Source: Micromonospora craniellae
GTDB taxonomy: Bacteria > Actinomycetota > Actinomycetes > Mycobacteriales > Micromonosporaceae
Reading direction: 5' to 3'
DNA: 64,000 nucleotides
Assembly (NCBI RefSeq): GCF_014764405.1
Contig: NZ_CP061725.1
Coordinates: 496,001-560,000 of the forward strand
This document shows positions 62,342 to 64,000 of the stretch, in pieces (the first letter of the stretch is position 1; every line of letters starts with the position of its first letter). A model generated the notes under the pieces. It ran no database searches. It saw nothing but the letters and a program-made list of their open reading frames with translations, and was not told where the DNA came from. The position numbers and the translations under genes were made by a program.

Positions 62342-63265
62342 ATGGCGATGACGCGCGGCGGGAGCCGTCGGCGCCGGGGCGCGCTGGTGGCCGCCCTGGC
62401 CACGGCCGGGGTACTGCTCTGGCCCGCGACCACGGCGTGGGCCGACGGCGTGACGTTCACTCCGGCCGAGGCCCAGCAGGGCAACTCGGTGAAGCTCGAG
62501 TTCGTGGTGCCGGACGAGCGACCCGGGGTCCGCACCGAACGGATCGAGATCCGGATGCCGGCGGAGACACCGGTGGCCGAGGTGTATCCGCTCTCGGTGG
62601 AGGGCTGGGCACCGGTGATCACCCCACGGAAGCTCGACGTGCCGGTGGCGGGCATGCACGGACCGGCCACCGACGTGGTCACCGCGGCGCTGACCTGGAC
62701 CCGGGCACCCGGTGCGGCGGGCGACGGGCCGGCCCGGCTGGTGTTCTCGATGGCGCCGCTGCCGCAGACCGAGCAGGTGCACTTCGAGTTGACCCAGACC
62801 TACGCCGACGGCCTCCAGGTGCACTGGGGCAACCGCCCCGGCCAGCGCCCGCTGCCCGCGCTGACCCTCACACCGGGCGACCCGGCGTACCCGGGTGCCG
62901 CCCACGGCGGGCACGGCGCGGCACCCGGCGGTGCGGCGCCGGACGGACCCGCGCCGGCCGCCGCCACGCCCGACGACGGCCCGAACGCCAACAGCCTGCT
63001 CGCCGCCGGCCTGGTCGCCGGCCTCGGCGGCGGCGCGGTGGTGGGCTGGCTGATCAGCCGCCGCCGCAGCACCACCGACGAGATCGACCGGTCGGTGCTC
63101 GACGAGCAGCCGGCCGCCGAGAGCGGCCCGGCGGCTACCGCCGAGCCGACGCCGAAACCGGCCCCGGCGGCCGACGCGACGACCGGACGGTCGGCGCCGG
63201 CGGCCGACGCGGACCCGCCGCAGCGCCGCGACGACCAGGTGGTCGAGGCGGGCGCTGCCCGCTGA
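62342..63265 (+). CDS. YcnI-domain (DUF1775) secreted/membrane protein
   Basis: 307 residues. Signal peptide about 1-35 (ending TTAWADG), then a YcnI domain (about 36-165): VTFTPAEAQQGNSVKLEFVV, PERIEIRMP-type strands and LTQTYADGLQVHWG. YcnI domains bind copper through an N-terminal His in many members; here the mature start is Asp-Gly-Val, so the usual metal His is not evident. A Gly/Ala/His-rich linker, one membrane helix (about 220-240, LLAAGLVAGLGGGAVVGWLI) and a Pro/Ala-rich cytoplasmic tail follow. ATG 62342. The next gene is an OmpR-type regulator. Confidence 0.85.
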   Translation: MAMTRGGSRRRRGALVAALATAGVLLWPATTAWADGVTFTPAEAQQGNSVKLEFVVPDERPGVRTERIEIRMPAETPVAEVYPLSVEGWAPVITPRKLDVPVAGMHGPATDVVTAALTWTRAPGAAGDGPARLVFSMAPLPQTEQVHFELTQTYADGLQVHWGNRPGQRPLPALTLTPGDPAYPGAAHGGHGAAPGGAAPDGPAPAAATPDDGPNANSLLAAGLVAGLGGGAVVGWLISRRRSTTDEIDRSVLDEQPAAESGPAATAEPTPKPAPAADATTGRSAPAADADPPQRRDDQVVEAGAAR

Positions 63266-63343
63266 GGCGCGGTCGACGCAGGCACGGCGTGTTGTCAGGT
63301 GGGCCGCAACGACGTACCGCGCCGCTCCGAGTACCGTTCTGGC

Positions 63344-64000
63344 GTGGCCACCGTCCTGCTGGTCGAAGACGATCACGTCGTACGCGGCGCGATGCTTCGG
63401 TCCCTCACCGACCGGGGCCACGCCGTGCACGCGGTCGGCACCGCGCTCGACGCGCTACGCCGGGTCGCCGCCGAGACCCCCGACCTGGTGGTGCTCGACC
63501 TGGGCCTGCCGGACCTGGACGGGTCGGACGCCCTGCGGATGCTGCGCGGCATCACCGACGTACCGATCATCATCGCCACCGCCCGCGACGACGAGCAGTC
63601 GGTGGTCAAGCTGCTGCGGGCCGGCGCCGACGACTACATGGTCAAGCCGTTCACCGGCGCGCACCTGGACGCGCGGATCACCACCGTGTTGCGCCGGGTC
63701 GGACGCGCCAGTCGCGGCGTGGCGCCGGCCGTGCACAGCGTCGGCGGGCTACGGGTCGACGTCGGCGAACGCAGCGCCCACCTGGACGGTGAGGCGCTGG
63801 CGCTGACCCGCAAGGAATTCGACCTGCTGGCCTATCTCGCCGCCCGTCCCGGCCGGGTGGTGTCCCGCCGGGAGCTCTTGGAGGAGGTATGGCGGCAGCC
63901 ATCGGTCGGCGAGGACCAGACCATCGACGTGCATCTGTACTGGCTACGTCGCAAAATGGGCGAGTCCGCGGCGAAACCCCGCTACCTTCGCACCGTGCGG
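63344..64000 (+). CDS. OmpR/PhoB-family response regulator, partial (cut by window edge)
   Basis: 219 residues readable from GTG 63344 with no stop before the window end. Receiver domain about 1-120 with LVEDDHVVRG, phospho-acceptor in PDLVVLDLGLPDLDG, and Lys in DDYMVKPFTG. C-terminal winged HTH from about 145: LTRKEFDLLAYLAARPGRVV, RELLEEVW, and TIDVHLYWLRRKMGE, typical of OmpR/PhoB output. The rest, and any sensor kinase, lies beyond base 64000. The gene is in the same direction as YcnI, 78 bp downstream. Confidence 0.93.
   Translation, partial: MATVLLVEDDHVVRGAMLRSLTDRGHAVHAVGTALDALRRVAAETPDLVVLDLGLPDLDGSDALRMLRGITDVPIIIATARDDEQSVVKLLRAGADDYMVKPFTGAHLDARITTVLRRVGRASRGVAPAVHSVGGLRVDVGERSAHLDGEALALTRKEFDLLAYLAARPGRVVSRRELLEEVWRQPSVGEDQTIDVHLYWLRRKMGESAAKPRYLRTVR

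Overview
This 64 kb window is high-GC actinobacterial chromosome, most likely from Micromonospora or a close relative in Micromonosporaceae. The evidence is a very high GC content with strong G/C third-position bias, many GTG starts, phosphatidylinositol-mannoside genes (pgsA, a patA-like acyltransferase, pimA), a Rel-type (p)ppGpp enzyme, streptogrisin-type protease, and a backbone gene order like that of Mycobacterium tuberculosis: thrS, HIT, pgsA, acyltransferase, pimA, pdxS, pdxT, yebC, ruvCAB, yajC, secDF, apt, rel, peptidyl-prolyl isomerase, metallo-beta-lactamase, hisS, aspS. Nearly all of these backbone genes are on the minus strand.

Layout. 1-1.4 kb: an ArsR-type regulator coupled to an MFS permease, with a striking double palindrome upstream. 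1.5-8.9 kb: aspS, secreted S1 protease, SGNH esterase, HxlR regulator/thioesterase pair, hisS and a metallo-hydrolase. 9.2-20.5 kb: two cyclophilin-like proteins, then rel, apt, secF, secD, yajC, ruvB, ruvA, ruvC. 20.8-45.1 kb: an accessory block lying between ruvC and yebC, genes usually close together. It carries TetR/MFS efflux, a secreted lysozyme-like protein of deviant codon use, an aminotransferase, dnaE1, a PadR operon, LemA-M48 protease, a two-component system with an ABC exporter, a patch of decaying genes (DUF402, GNAT, vapBC), a large LAL-type LuxR regulator and two related secreted proteins. 45.2-50.6 kb: yebC, a beheaded XRE regulator and an unrecognised three-gene operon ending in a soluble VirD4/TraG-like ATPase. 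50.6-64 kb: pdxT, pdxS, pimA, acyltransferase, pgsA, an EF-G-like GTPase, aldo/keto reductase, HIT protein, thrS, a YcnI-domain protein and an OmpR-type regulator cut by the window edge.

How the genes work together. The minus-strand backbone holds translation (AspRS, HisRS, ThrRS), Sec export (SecDF-YajC), recombination (RuvABC, with a candidate LexA box), stringent response and purine salvage, PLP synthesis (PdxST) and PIM glycolipid synthesis. Accessory operons look like self-contained sensor-plus-output units: ArsR-MFS, PadR-membrane protein, and a histidine kinase/regulator with an ABC exporter.

Unusual structure. Several families of short palindromic repeats are scattered through the window. 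One 55-bp family has at least six copies; four of them touch or supply the stop codon of a minus-strand gene. A 120-bp palindrome-bearing insertion with an apparent 5-bp target duplication sits in frame inside a DUF402 gene. The best candidate for an undescribed system is the three-gene operon at 47571-50439.
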